Below, piece by piece: positions 56,270 to 63,570 of a stretch of 64,000 nt of DNA. The position numbers were made by a program, and so were the translations under genes. Within the stretch, counting starts at the first letter, position 1. The number at the start of each line of letters is the position of its first letter. The notes below the pieces were generated by a model. The model saw nothing but the letters and a program-made list of their open reading frames with translations. It had not been told where the DNA came from and did not search any database. This DNA comes from Mesorhizobium sp. J8 (GTDB taxonomy: Bacteria; Pseudomonadota; Alphaproteobacteria; Rhizobiales; Rhizobiaceae), in assembly GCF_016591715.1 (NCBI RefSeq), contig NZ_AP024109.1, positions 558,001 through 622,000 on the forward strand, written 5' to 3'.

Positions 56270-57246
56270 CTTGTCTCGGACGCCAGGTCGGTTTCGATCG
56301 CGGCGACCGCCTCGTCGATCCGGGCGAGCCCGGCCGGCACTTCGAGGCGGCTGAGGCCGACGCGTCCGGCGACCTGTGCGCATTGGCCGAGATGCACGGA
56401 GGCGGAATCGCCCGGCAGCGCCTGCCGGCCGAACCGCGTGATGTAGGAGAATTTGATGACCGCCGGCAGCGCGGCGGCCCCGGTCAGCGGCGAGATCGCC
56501 GCCCGCGCGCCGCGCTCGAGCACATAGAGGCGCGACACCGGCACTGCTTCGCCGGCAAACCCGTCGCGCAGCCGGTGCTGCGCCTTGTCGATTTGCGGAT
56601 GCACTTGCGGGCGTACCTCCGCTTGCTCGAGGCGAATGGCGCCGGCCGCATCCGCGGCGAGCTTGAGCTGCGGAAATCCGGGCAGGATCATCGGCCGCCC
56701 GGGATCGGATAAGTCCAGCGCCACGACGTCGTCGGTGAGCAGGCGGTGGCCGGCGCGGATCATCGCGCCCGCCGTCGTCGACTTGCCGGCGCCCTTGTCG
56801 CCCATGAAGATCACGCTCTTGCCGCCGACGGCGATGGCGCTGGCATGCAGGACGAGCAGCCCGCGCCGATGCAGGGCGAGCGCCATCACCGGCCCGAGCA
56901 GCGGAAAGGCAAGCAGCGGGTCGCCCACGCCTGGCGCTGGATCGACGTCGATCCGCTTGCCGTCGCTGATCATGAAGGTGCCGACCGCCTGCCAGGAAAG
57001 ATATTGGCGCGTGGACTCGAACCGGAACGCCGTGGCGCCCTGCGATGCGGCGTCGGGGAAGTCGACCGGCCCGACCGCGATCTCCAGGTCCGGCGTCGCC
57101 GGCGCCGCCGGTTCGAGTTCCGGCAGGGCCACTTCCGAACGGACGATCAGCCCGTAGGCCTTGTAGAAATGGCGGACCCGTCCGCCCGGCGCCGCCGTCT
57201 CGGTGGCGGGCCCGGGCCGCGCAAGGGACGCGATCGGAAGGTTCAT
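56266..57246 (-). CDS. HPr-kinase-like protein, candidate lasso-peptide Ser kinase
   Basis: A 326-residue protein. The C-terminal half has an HPr-kinase-like P-loop, GDKGAGKST at residues 149-157, preceded by HASAIAVGGKSVIF and followed by LLTDDVVALD (about 169-178), equivalent to the HprK metal/substrate loop. The N-terminal 120 residues resemble those of lasso-cluster kinases rather than true HprK. In paeninodin-type clusters such enzymes phosphorylate the C-terminal Ser of the precursor. The precursor here ends in Ser. It overlaps both neighbours by 4 nt (ATGA, GTGA), so it belongs to the cluster. Activity is not proven. Confidence 0.82.
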   Translation of the reverse strand: MNLPIASLARPGPATETAAPGGRVRHFYKAYGLIVRSEVALPELEPAAPATPDLEIAVGPVDFPDAASQGATAFRFESTRQYLSWQAVGTFMISDGKRIDVDPAPGVGDPLLAFPLLGPVMALALHRRGLLVLHASAIAVGGKSVIFMGDKGAGKSTTAGAMIRAGHRLLTDDVVALDLSDPGRPMILPGFPQLKLAADAAGAIRLEQAEVRPQVHPQIDKAQHRLRDGFAGEAVPVSRLYVLERGARAAISPLTGAAALPAVIKFSYITRFGRQALPGDSASVHLGQCAQVAGRVGLSRLEVPAGLARIDEAVAAIETDLASETR

Positions 57247-59156
57247 GCAGGGCTTCCTTGGACTTGCCGCAGCCACAATGACAGCGAAACCGAGCGCCAG
57301 ACATGCTGGACGTCGGGCAGCGTCGCCTGCTCGGGCCGGCTGAGCAGGCGCTCATAGACCGCGTTCACTTCAGGCAGGTTGACATAGGGCGCGATCCGCT
57401 CGCTGTCCGATATCAGCAGCCTGTCCAGAAGTTCGCGATGGTTGCCGAGCATGCCATTGACCAGATTGGCGGTGAAATCGATCTTGTCGCGCCGCCATTG
57501 CACCGCAGGCGGCAGAATGCCTTGCATGGCCCGGCGCAGCACATGGCGGCCGAAACCGTCCCTGAGCTTTTCCTCGCCGGGCAGCGCCAAGCAGAATTCG
57601 ACGAGGGGCTTGTCCCAGAACGGATAACGCGGCTCGACACCGAAATTGGCGGCGGCCTTATCAAGCACTTCGAAGGCGTGCGGGACCAGCCCGGTCGACA
57701 GAAGCCAGCGATGCGTCAGCGCTTCGCTGGCCGTGACGGCTGCGGGCATGTAGCCGCTGCGATGAAAGCGCTCGGCAAGATCGGTGCGCCTGGCAAGCTC
57801 CGGATTGACCAGGCCCGTCCAGGCGGCGCGCGCGGTTTGCGCCGGCCTGCGCCGCGCCTTGCCGACGACGCGTCTGGCCATCGACCTCACCCGGGCGATC
57901 CGCCAGGCCGGTCCGTAGATGGTCAGGAACTTGAAATAGAGCGAGAGCATGCCCTCGCCATAGGTATTGGCGGCGCTGCGCAGCTCGCGCCACAGCTCCA
58001 GCCACCTGCCGGCATTGGCGAGTTCATGAAGGTGTCCATGGCCCTGCGAGACGACCTCGTCGCCGCCGTGCCCGTCGAGAAGCACTTTGACGCCCTTTGC
58101 GCCGGCGGTGCGGTAAAGGTCGCGAGTCAGCGACAGGCCGGGCGCCAGGAACGTGCCTTCCTGCTCCTCCAGAATGCGATCGAATTCGGCGAAGGGCGCG
58201 TAATTGCCCACCGCAATCAGCGTGGCGTCGAGCGGATTGTCGGCGAGGACCGCATCGATGAACGGCTTCTCGTCCATCGGCGAGCCCTTGTCGAAGACCA
58301 GTGAGAAGGTCTTGAGCTTCGGATTGCGCTTCGCCGCCGCGCGAACACCGGCAACGCAAGCGATCGAGGAGGAATCGAGCCCGCCGCTCAGCATGGCGCC
58401 GACGGCCGGCGTGCCGCGCATGCGGTTCTCCACCGATTGCGCAAAGAGATGCCTGAATTCCTCGGCCGCGTCCGAGCGCGGCGGCCGTTGCGAAGGCTCG
58501 ATGTGCCAGTAGCGCCGCAGCGCCACCTGTCGGTCCGCCACCATCATGCTGTGCCGTGCCGGCAGGCGGAAGATCTCGGCATAGGGCGTAGCCTGGGGAT
58601 CGTCCGGCAGACCGGCGAGGAAGCCGGAAATCTGGTGCTCGCTGAGGCGCCTGCCGACGCCGTCGAGCGCCAGGATAGGCCCGATCTCCGAGGCGAACGC
58701 AAAACGCTTGCCGGTCGCATGATAGTAGAAAGGTTTGACGCCGAAATGGTCGCGCGCGCAAAACAGCGCCTGGCGTTCGCCATCCCATATCGCGAAAGCG
58801 AAATCGCCCTGCAGGTAGATCGGGCAGGCCTCGCCCCATTTGAGGTAGGCGCGCATGATGAGCGCCGCGTCGGCCATCGACCGGTCGCGCAGGCCGAGCC
58901 GCGCCAGAAGCTCGTCGCGATTGTCCAGCCGGCAGTCAGCGGTGATGGCGAGCTTGCCGCCGGCCATCGTCAGCGGGCCGTGGCCGTCCTCGCCGGTCGT
59001 ATCGAGCCAGGCGTGGCCGAGCGCCACGCTGCCCTCGCTCCACCAAGAACTGCCGTCGCGGGCGCGGTGGCGCATGCGCGAAAGCATCTCCTGGATATCG
59101 CCGGCCCCGGCGGGCCGGCCATTGTCGTCATGCACGATTCCGGCGACGCCGCTCAT
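57243..59156 (-). CDS. Lasso peptide macrolactam synthetase, asparagine-synthetase-like (C protein)
   Basis: A 637-residue asparagine-synthase-family protein with an N-terminal Ntn-like glutaminase domain (about 1-200) and a C-terminal ATP-pyrophosphatase domain with SGGLDSSSIA at 257-266, DGHGGDEVVSQGHGH and YPFWDKPLVEFCLALPG. The normal MCGI N terminus is replaced by MSGVAGI, so the Cys2 nucleophile is absent and glutamine hydrolysis is not expected. The enzyme would adenylate the core Asp side chain and close the ring on the Gly1 amine. It lies 3 nt after B2 and overlaps the kinase start by 4 nt. Confidence 0.88.
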   Translation of the reverse strand: MSGVAGIVHDDNGRPAGAGDIQEMLSRMRHRARDGSSWWSEGSVALGHAWLDTTGEDGHGPLTMAGGKLAITADCRLDNRDELLARLGLRDRSMADAALIMRAYLKWGEACPIYLQGDFAFAIWDGERQALFCARDHFGVKPFYYHATGKRFAFASEIGPILALDGVGRRLSEHQISGFLAGLPDDPQATPYAEIFRLPARHSMMVADRQVALRRYWHIEPSQRPPRSDAAEEFRHLFAQSVENRMRGTPAVGAMLSGGLDSSSIACVAGVRAAAKRNPKLKTFSLVFDKGSPMDEKPFIDAVLADNPLDATLIAVGNYAPFAEFDRILEEQEGTFLAPGLSLTRDLYRTAGAKGVKVLLDGHGGDEVVSQGHGHLHELANAGRWLELWRELRSAANTYGEGMLSLYFKFLTIYGPAWRIARVRSMARRVVGKARRRPAQTARAAWTGLVNPELARRTDLAERFHRSGYMPAAVTASEALTHRWLLSTGLVPHAFEVLDKAAANFGVEPRYPFWDKPLVEFCLALPGEEKLRDGFGRHVLRRAMQGILPPAVQWRRDKIDFTANLVNGMLGNHRELLDRLLISDSERIAPYVNLPEVNAVYERLLSRPEQATLPDVQHVWRSVSLSLWLRQVQGSPA

Positions 59157-59159
59157 TGC

Positions 59160-59576
59160 TCACGACCCATGGTCGACCAGATGGGCAAAGCCGTTGATCG
59201 AACCGCCGAGCACGATGTGGTTGCCGCTCATCAGCCACGCATGCGCCTTGAGCGTGCTGCCGGTGCCTTTCTCGATGCCGATGCTGATCTTCGAGGCATT
59301 GCCCTGGCGGGCGAGCAGATATTGCCCGGCCAGCGCCTGGGTGAGGCACGTGGCGCCCGGCACGAGCCGCGCCGCTGCGGCGACGCCCCAGGCGACACGC
59401 CGCAGATCGGCGACGCTGGCGTCGCGCCTGGCATCCAGCCGCGTGACCGCGCCGCGGACACGGTTGTAGGAGGACAGCGTCAGCGCGAGCCGCACTGCGC
59501 TCACCACCACCAGGCAGCGCGCCAGGAACAGCATCTCCCGGCCGCTCAGCGAGCGGAGCCTAGACCAGTTCCTCAC
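59160..59576 (-). CDS. Lasso peptide leader peptidase, transglutaminase-like (B2 protein)
   Basis: A 138-residue protein with the B2 core: GATCLTQALAGQYLLARQGN carrying the catalytic Cys, and LKAHAWLMSGNHIVLGG carrying the catalytic His. The third acidic residue is less clear. B2 cleaves the leader from the precursor after delivery by B1. The GTG at 59576 is preferred because GAGG lies about 9 nt upstream. A TTG at 59591 is the alternative. Either start overlaps the B1 stop, giving a 17- or 32-nt overlap. Length is normal for split B2 proteins. Confidence 0.87.
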   Translation of the reverse strand: MRNWSRLRSLSGREMLFLARCLVVVSAVRLALTLSSYNRVRGAVTRLDARRDASVADLRRVAWGVAAAARLVPGATCLTQALAGQYLLARQGNASKISIGIEKGTGSTLKAHAWLMSGNHIVLGGSINGFAHLVDHGS

Positions 59577-59859
59577 GATGGAGCCTCGCAAGCCCTGCTT
59601 CGCTCAGCCCCCTGAGCAAACCCTCGACGTCCGCCTTGCAGCGCTCCGCATCGACATTGTAGCGCGCAAGCACGGCGCTGCGGATATCGAGGATCGATCG
59701 CGGCTCCTGGATCTGCTCCCAGATGAAGGCGCCGACGCCGTTCAGGCTGTAATAGACGTTGGATTTGAGATGGAGCAGCGCCAGTCCGGGGCCGAATTCA
59801 CACGCGACCGCCTCGCCGGTCGCAACCACGCGGTCATGGTCCGAGGGGTTCCAGTCCAT
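59560..59859 (-). CDS. Lasso leader-recognition protein, PqqD-like (B1 protein)
   Basis: A 99-residue PqqD-family protein: GPGLALLHLKSNVYYSLNGVGAFIWEQ followed by ILDIRSAVLARYNVDAERCKADVEGLLRGLSEAGL, the usual three-strand plus helix fold that binds RiPP leaders. In lasso systems it grips the YxxP leader motif and presents the peptide to B2 and C. It lies 161 nt after the precursor gene, behind a stem-loop, and overlaps B2. The start ATG at 59859 (MDWNPSDHD) is standard. Confidence 0.9.
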   Translation of the reverse strand: MDWNPSDHDRVVATGEAVACEFGPGLALLHLKSNVYYSLNGVGAFIWEQIQEPRSILDIRSAVLARYNVDAERCKADVEGLLRGLSEAGLARLHREELV

Positions 59860-59933
59860 GCTAAAACCTCGTTGCTGGCCCCGCGCCCTTGGGCCTTTCG
59901 CCGTGGATCGGTTGCCGACGATCCTCGGCAGGA

Positions 59934-59959
59934 AGCCGGGGGACAGAAGCCCCCCGGCT
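59934..59959 (-). terminator. Stem-loop between lasso precursor and biosynthetic genes
   Basis: AGCCGGGGG (59934-59942) and CCCCCGGCT (59951-59959) form a perfect 9-bp GC-rich stem with an 8-nt loop in the 161-nt gap between the precursor stop and the B1 start. No T run follows on the coding strand. It probably allows excess precursor mRNA relative to the enzyme genes. Confidence 0.6.
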
Positions 59960-60020
59960 CACCTGGTGGAGAGCATCCGGAGCCCCAACTTAGACACCCG
60001 GTTGCCTGTGAGCTTTAGCT

Positions 60021-60173
60021 TTAGGAGAAGGTCAGCTCGCCGACCGGCGTGTGCGCGGGGAAGCTCGCGTCAAGCGCCGTCGTGCCGGCACCGCCCTGCG
60101 TGATCGTTTCAATCGAACCGTGAACCGTCAGGCTGGGGGTTTCGTACTCATGCTTTTCAACATTCTGTTCCAT
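60021..60173 (-). CDS. Lasso peptide precursor (A protein), predicted leader 26 aa and core 24 aa
   Basis: A 50-residue peptide beginning MEQNVEKHEYETPSLTVHGS, with GGAGAG at a normal distance before the ATG at 60173. The leader has the Y10-x-x-P13-x-L15-x3-G19 recognition motif and Thr at position -2 of the predicted cut (ETITQ then GGAGTTALD). The core starts with Gly1 and has Asp9, allowing a nine-residue ring. The tail of 15 residues has bulky Phe12, His15 and Phe23 as possible plugs and ends ELTFS. The calculated monoisotopic mass of the cyclised core is about 2285.1 Da. The C-terminal Ser is a possible kinase target. Confidence 0.85.
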   Translation of the reverse strand: MEQNVEKHEYETPSLTVHGSIETITQGGAGTTALDASFPAHTPVGELTFS

Positions 60174-60674
60174 TTTACTCTCCAACTGAGGACTGGAAGC
60201 GGCTGCAGAATGCCGCCAGCATATCGCTATGCTGCAACGCAATTGCTGCACGGCACCATTCATGAGTCAAGCGTGATTTACCAACCGTTAATCAATTCTC
60301 GGTTGCGCTCGCCTTCCTTGGCGGTCAAGCCGTGAGCGCCGTTAGGGTAAACCCCGACCGCCCTCGGATTCAACCGCAGGTCTCTGCCGTTTAGGTAAGC
60401 TTTTGATTTATTTGTGGTAATTTTCACGGCATGCAACCCGTTTCGCGCATGCGAAGAAATTGCTGCAAAAAATCTTCACTATCTGGCCTCGGCCGGATAT
60501 CGCCTGTGTTGTCTTCAAAAGTGATTGAACACGTGACGATTCTAACTCGTAGGTTGCAGCGATGAACCAGCTCGAACGGGGCTTTAAAGCAGCTGCGTTA
60601 ATTTTCCCGATGCTTTTCTTCGCAGTTGCGGTATAAATCGCTCGGGCGGCATTTTGCGGAGAACGACATCGGGC
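60174..60674. other. 501-nt non-coding divergent region upstream of the lasso precursor
   Basis: The region between the precursor and the rightward nucleotidyltransferase is AT-richer than the genes around it and must hold both promoters. An imperfect palindrome TATCTGGCC-TC-GGCCGGATA (60480-60499, one mismatch per arm) is the clearest candidate operator. No coding frame with protein-like features and no RNA gene were recognised. Confidence 0.5.
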
Positions 60675-61907
60675 ATGGCGGTGCAGGATGGCTCCTATGA
60701 AAGGCTGCGCGCCGCCGGCTGCGCCAACGAAGTCGCCTATGTGCAGGCCTGCCTGAGGCTGTTTTTCACGCCCCGAGCCAAGATCACGGATGGCCCAGCC
60801 GATCTGCCCGCACTGACGGTCTCGGCGGCCCCGATTTCGGCGGCCCCAGTCTCGGCGGCCAACGTCGCCGACATCGCCAGGCTGAACAAGGTCGCCGTGT
60901 TCCTGCTCAAGGCGCTCAAGCATGCGCCCGCGGACGCTGTGCCCGCGGAGTTGGCTGGCTGGCTCGATGGCTACCGTCGGCGCACGATGTCGATGAACGC
61001 CGCCTGCATCGGCGATTCGATAGCCATCGATCGCGCGCTGCGCGAGAGCGGGGTCGATTTCGTCTTCCTCAAGGGGCCGCTCCAGCAGCATCTGCTCTAT
61101 GGCGACCATTTCATGAAGCCTTCTGGCGATGTCGACATACTGGTTTCGCCGGCGCGCTTCGGGCAAGCGCGCGAGGCGTTGCGGGCGATTGGCTACGAGG
61201 TTGCCGGCAAATCCCGCTCCGTCTGGTGGATTCGCTTCCTCGGCGAGCAGCACATGGTTCGCGAAGACGGCGCGAGGGCCTCGACGGTCGACCTCCATCA
61301 TCGGCTGCAGCAGCCTGGCTCGCCGAGCCCACGCGACATCGACGGCTTCCTGCGCCGCAAGCGCGAAGTCGAGGTGGCCGGCGCCGCCATGCCGGTGATC
61401 TCGGCCGCCGACACGCTGCTATTGTCCTCGATCAGCGTCGCCAAGGCCTTTTTCAACCGCGAGCCCTGTGCCGGCTATGTCTGCGACATCAGGGCCAGCG
61501 CCGGCCGCCTGAACGAAGCCGAGCAGCAGAGGGTGCTCGATCACGCCGCCGGACAGGGCCTGGCGGACACGCTGCTCCTCGGCCTGCGCGCGGCCGATGT
61601 GCTGCTCGGCGCCACAGGCACGCTGCTTTCGGAGCGCGCCACCCGCATTCTGGCCCGCATCGACAACGCCGATCTCTTCCACATGGTCATGGCGCCGTGG
61701 CTCGCGTCATTGCGCTGGCCGCAGCGCCGCCATGTGCTTTGGGAGCTCTGCGGCCGCGAGCCGGTCCGTTACCTGGCTGAAGCCGGTTGGGCCGCCTCCG
61801 CCGATCTCAGCCGGCGCATCTTCGAGCGGCCGGCCACGATCGGGCCGGCGCAGGGCGAAATGATCAAAATCATGGGCGGGGCTGCCAATCATGCAAGCGA
61901 AAGGTGA
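60675..61907 (+). CDS. Nucleotidyltransferase-family protein (NTP_transf_5 type), linked to lasso cluster
   Basis: A 410-residue protein with the nucleotidyltransferase core VDFVFLKGPLQQHLLYGDHF and SGDVDILVSPARFGQAREALRAIGYE, in which DVDILV supplies the metal-binding acidic pair. HHRL and a helical C-terminal region follow. Such proteins recur in lasso and other RiPP or polysaccharide clusters, with tailoring roles suggested but rarely proven. An Ala-rich segment with repeated SAAP (about 50-63) precedes the catalytic domain. The ATG at 60675 is preferred; a TTG at 60654 would add seven residues. It is followed by a glycosyltransferase 4 nt after its stop. Confidence 0.75.
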   Translation: MAVQDGSYERLRAAGCANEVAYVQACLRLFFTPRAKITDGPADLPALTVSAAPISAAPVSAANVADIARLNKVAVFLLKALKHAPADAVPAELAGWLDGYRRRTMSMNAACIGDSIAIDRALRESGVDFVFLKGPLQQHLLYGDHFMKPSGDVDILVSPARFGQAREALRAIGYEVAGKSRSVWWIRFLGEQHMVREDGARASTVDLHHRLQQPGSPSPRDIDGFLRRKREVEVAGAAMPVISAADTLLLSSISVAKAFFNREPCAGYVCDIRASAGRLNEAEQQRVLDHAAGQGLADTLLLGLRAADVLLGATGTLLSERATRILARIDNADLFHMVMAPWLASLRWPQRRHVLWELCGREPVRYLAEAGWAASADLSRRIFERPATIGPAQGEMIKIMGGAANHASER

Positions 61908-61911
61908 GCCC

Positions 61912-62940
61912 ATGCCCGTGACGACGCCCATCACCAATCCAGGGGTCTGCGTCATCATCGCCGCGCGCAATGCGGCGCGCACCATTCCCGGCGCCATCGC
62001 TTCGGCGCTGCGCGAGGCGGAAGTCGCCGAAGTCATCGTGGTCGACGACGCCTCCACCGACGACACCCGGGAAGTGGCCCTGGCCGCCGATGACGGCAGC
62101 GGCCGGCTTGCCGTCATCCGCTTCGACGTCAATCGCGGCCCTTCCGCCGCGCGCAACGCGGCCATCCAAGCCTCCAGATCGCCCTTCATCAGCATTCTTG
62201 ATGCCGACGATTTCTTCCTCGAGGGCCGCTTTCGCCGGCTTTTCGCCAGCGCCGATTGGGATTTCGCCGCCGACAACATCATGCTGATCCGAGACGATGC
62301 GGCGACGGACCTCGCCAAGATCACCGCGCCGCCTTTCGAAGCCGAGCCGGAATTTCTCGATTTCGAGCGCTTCATCGACGGCAACATCTCGCGCCGCCGC
62401 GTGCGGCGCGGCGAGTTGGGCTTCCTCAAGCCGGTGATCAGCCGGACTTTCCTCGACCGGCATGGGCTGAGCTACGACGAGAACCTCAGGCTTGGCGAAG
62501 ATTACGAACTCTACGCGCGCGCCGTCGCCTGCGGGGCACGCTTCAAAGTCATCAAGTCCTGCGGCTATGGCGCGATCGTGCGCGCCGATTCGCTGAGCGG
62601 CCGCCACAGAACGCAGGATTTGAAGCGCCTTGCCGATGCCGATCTGGCGCTGCTCCAGATCGACAGCCTTCCGGAGCGCTCGAAGGCAGCGTTGCGGCGC
62701 CATGAGCGCCATGTCCGCGACAAATACCGGCTGCGCAATTTCCTCGATGTGAAAGCCGAGCGCGGGCTGGCGTCGGCTGCGGCTTACGCCTTCGCCAGCC
62801 AGTCGAATCTGATCCCGATCGTGCGCGGCGTCGCCACCGACAAGCTCGACGCGCTGTTCCGCCGCACCGGGATTGTTGCGCGGCAGCAAATACCGCCGAT
62901 GCGCTTCCTGATGGCGGCAACCAGCGCCGCGAACGAGTGA
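61912..62940 (+). CDS. Family-2 glycosyltransferase (ExoU/ExoW-like)
   Basis: A 342-residue inverting GT2 enzyme. GVCVIIAARNAARTIPGAIA at the N terminus, EVIVVDDASTDDT, the DxD-type SILDADDFFLEG near residue 95 and the catalytic-base region LRLGEDYELYARAVA near residue 190 define the GT-A fold. No membrane spans are present. It probably transfers a sugar to the lipid-linked EPS repeat unit. AAAGGTGAG precedes the ATG at 61912. Its position next to lasso genes leaves open whether the acceptor is EPS or peptide. Confidence 0.85.
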   Translation: MPVTTPITNPGVCVIIAARNAARTIPGAIASALREAEVAEVIVVDDASTDDTREVALAADDGSGRLAVIRFDVNRGPSAARNAAIQASRSPFISILDADDFFLEGRFRRLFASADWDFAADNIMLIRDDAATDLAKITAPPFEAEPEFLDFERFIDGNISRRRVRRGELGFLKPVISRTFLDRHGLSYDENLRLGEDYELYARAVACGARFKVIKSCGYGAIVRADSLSGRHRTQDLKRLADADLALLQIDSLPERSKAALRRHERHVRDKYRLRNFLDVKAERGLASAAAYAFASQSNLIPIVRGVATDKLDALFRRTGIVARQQIPPMRFLMAATSAANE

Positions 62941-63061
62941 TCCTGCATTGTCCCGGAAGCTGGCGCCCCTCAAAAAATCCGCATTCGGAAAACTATGATG
63001 TTGCCTAGTCGCTGCGGGAATGGCAGTCTATGTTGCAATGCAGCAATTTCGAAAGACCGAT

Positions 63062-63442
63062 ATGATGGCTTCGATTTTTGGCTTCAGATCTCGGGATCCG
63101 GCGCGCGACCGGCAGACCGATCTCCAGCGTTTCGACCGGTTGGCGAAGCTCTTCGACCAGATCGCGGCGGAGATCGAGGCGGAGAAAACCGGGCTGGAGA
63201 ACCGTTACAAGTCGACGGCCGCCAACGCGGCCTTCCTGGTCGAGGCGATGGAGAACGGTTCGGCATCGGCCAGCAAGGGATCGGACGTCAGCGCGATGAC
63301 CAGCTCGATCCTGAATTGCGAGCGCCGCATTGCGGAACTCGCTCGCCAGAAAGGTTTGATGAAGGAACTGCGTCATTCGCTTGACGCGATCGTCGGGGAT
63401 GGTTTCGATCGGCCCGCTGCGCAGGCGACGGTAAGACGTTGA
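63062..63442 (+). CDS. Small helical protein of unknown function
   Basis: A 126-residue protein with high helix and coiled-coil tendency (QRFDRLAKLFDQIAAEIEAE, then KTGLENRYKSTAANAAFLVE, and ERRIAELARQKGLMKELRHS). No signal peptide, membrane span or known motif. The start at 63062 (MMASIFGF) is a choice; a frame to 63020 also exists. It sits between a glycosyltransferase and an exoK-like gene and may be an EPS-locus accessory protein, but nothing in the sequence shows this. Confidence 0.6.
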   Translation: MMASIFGFRSRDPARDRQTDLQRFDRLAKLFDQIAAEIEAEKTGLENRYKSTAANAAFLVEAMENGSASASKGSDVSAMTSSILNCERRIAELARQKGLMKELRHSLDAIVGDGFDRPAAQATVRR

Positions 63443-63570
63443 TGGGCGCGTTGGGCGCTGTCATCGGTACGAGGCATTAGAGGAGTTCAAAGGGCGGAGG
63501 ACAGGAAGCGGCTCGCTCATGCGAACCGAGGATGACTTGGGTTGGGCGGACAACACAAGGTGAGTTTGTT

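Noticed and set aside
56258..57355. N-terminal extension of the lasso exporter frame
   Set aside because: The frame stays open through the kinase gene, but its product there is Arg/Ala-rich without spans. The coupled GTG at 56269 is the sensible start.
60174..60263. 30-codon N-terminal extension of the lasso precursor
   Set aside because: The extension has no leader features, while the inner ATG at 60173 has GGAGAG at the right distance and the YxxP motif close by.
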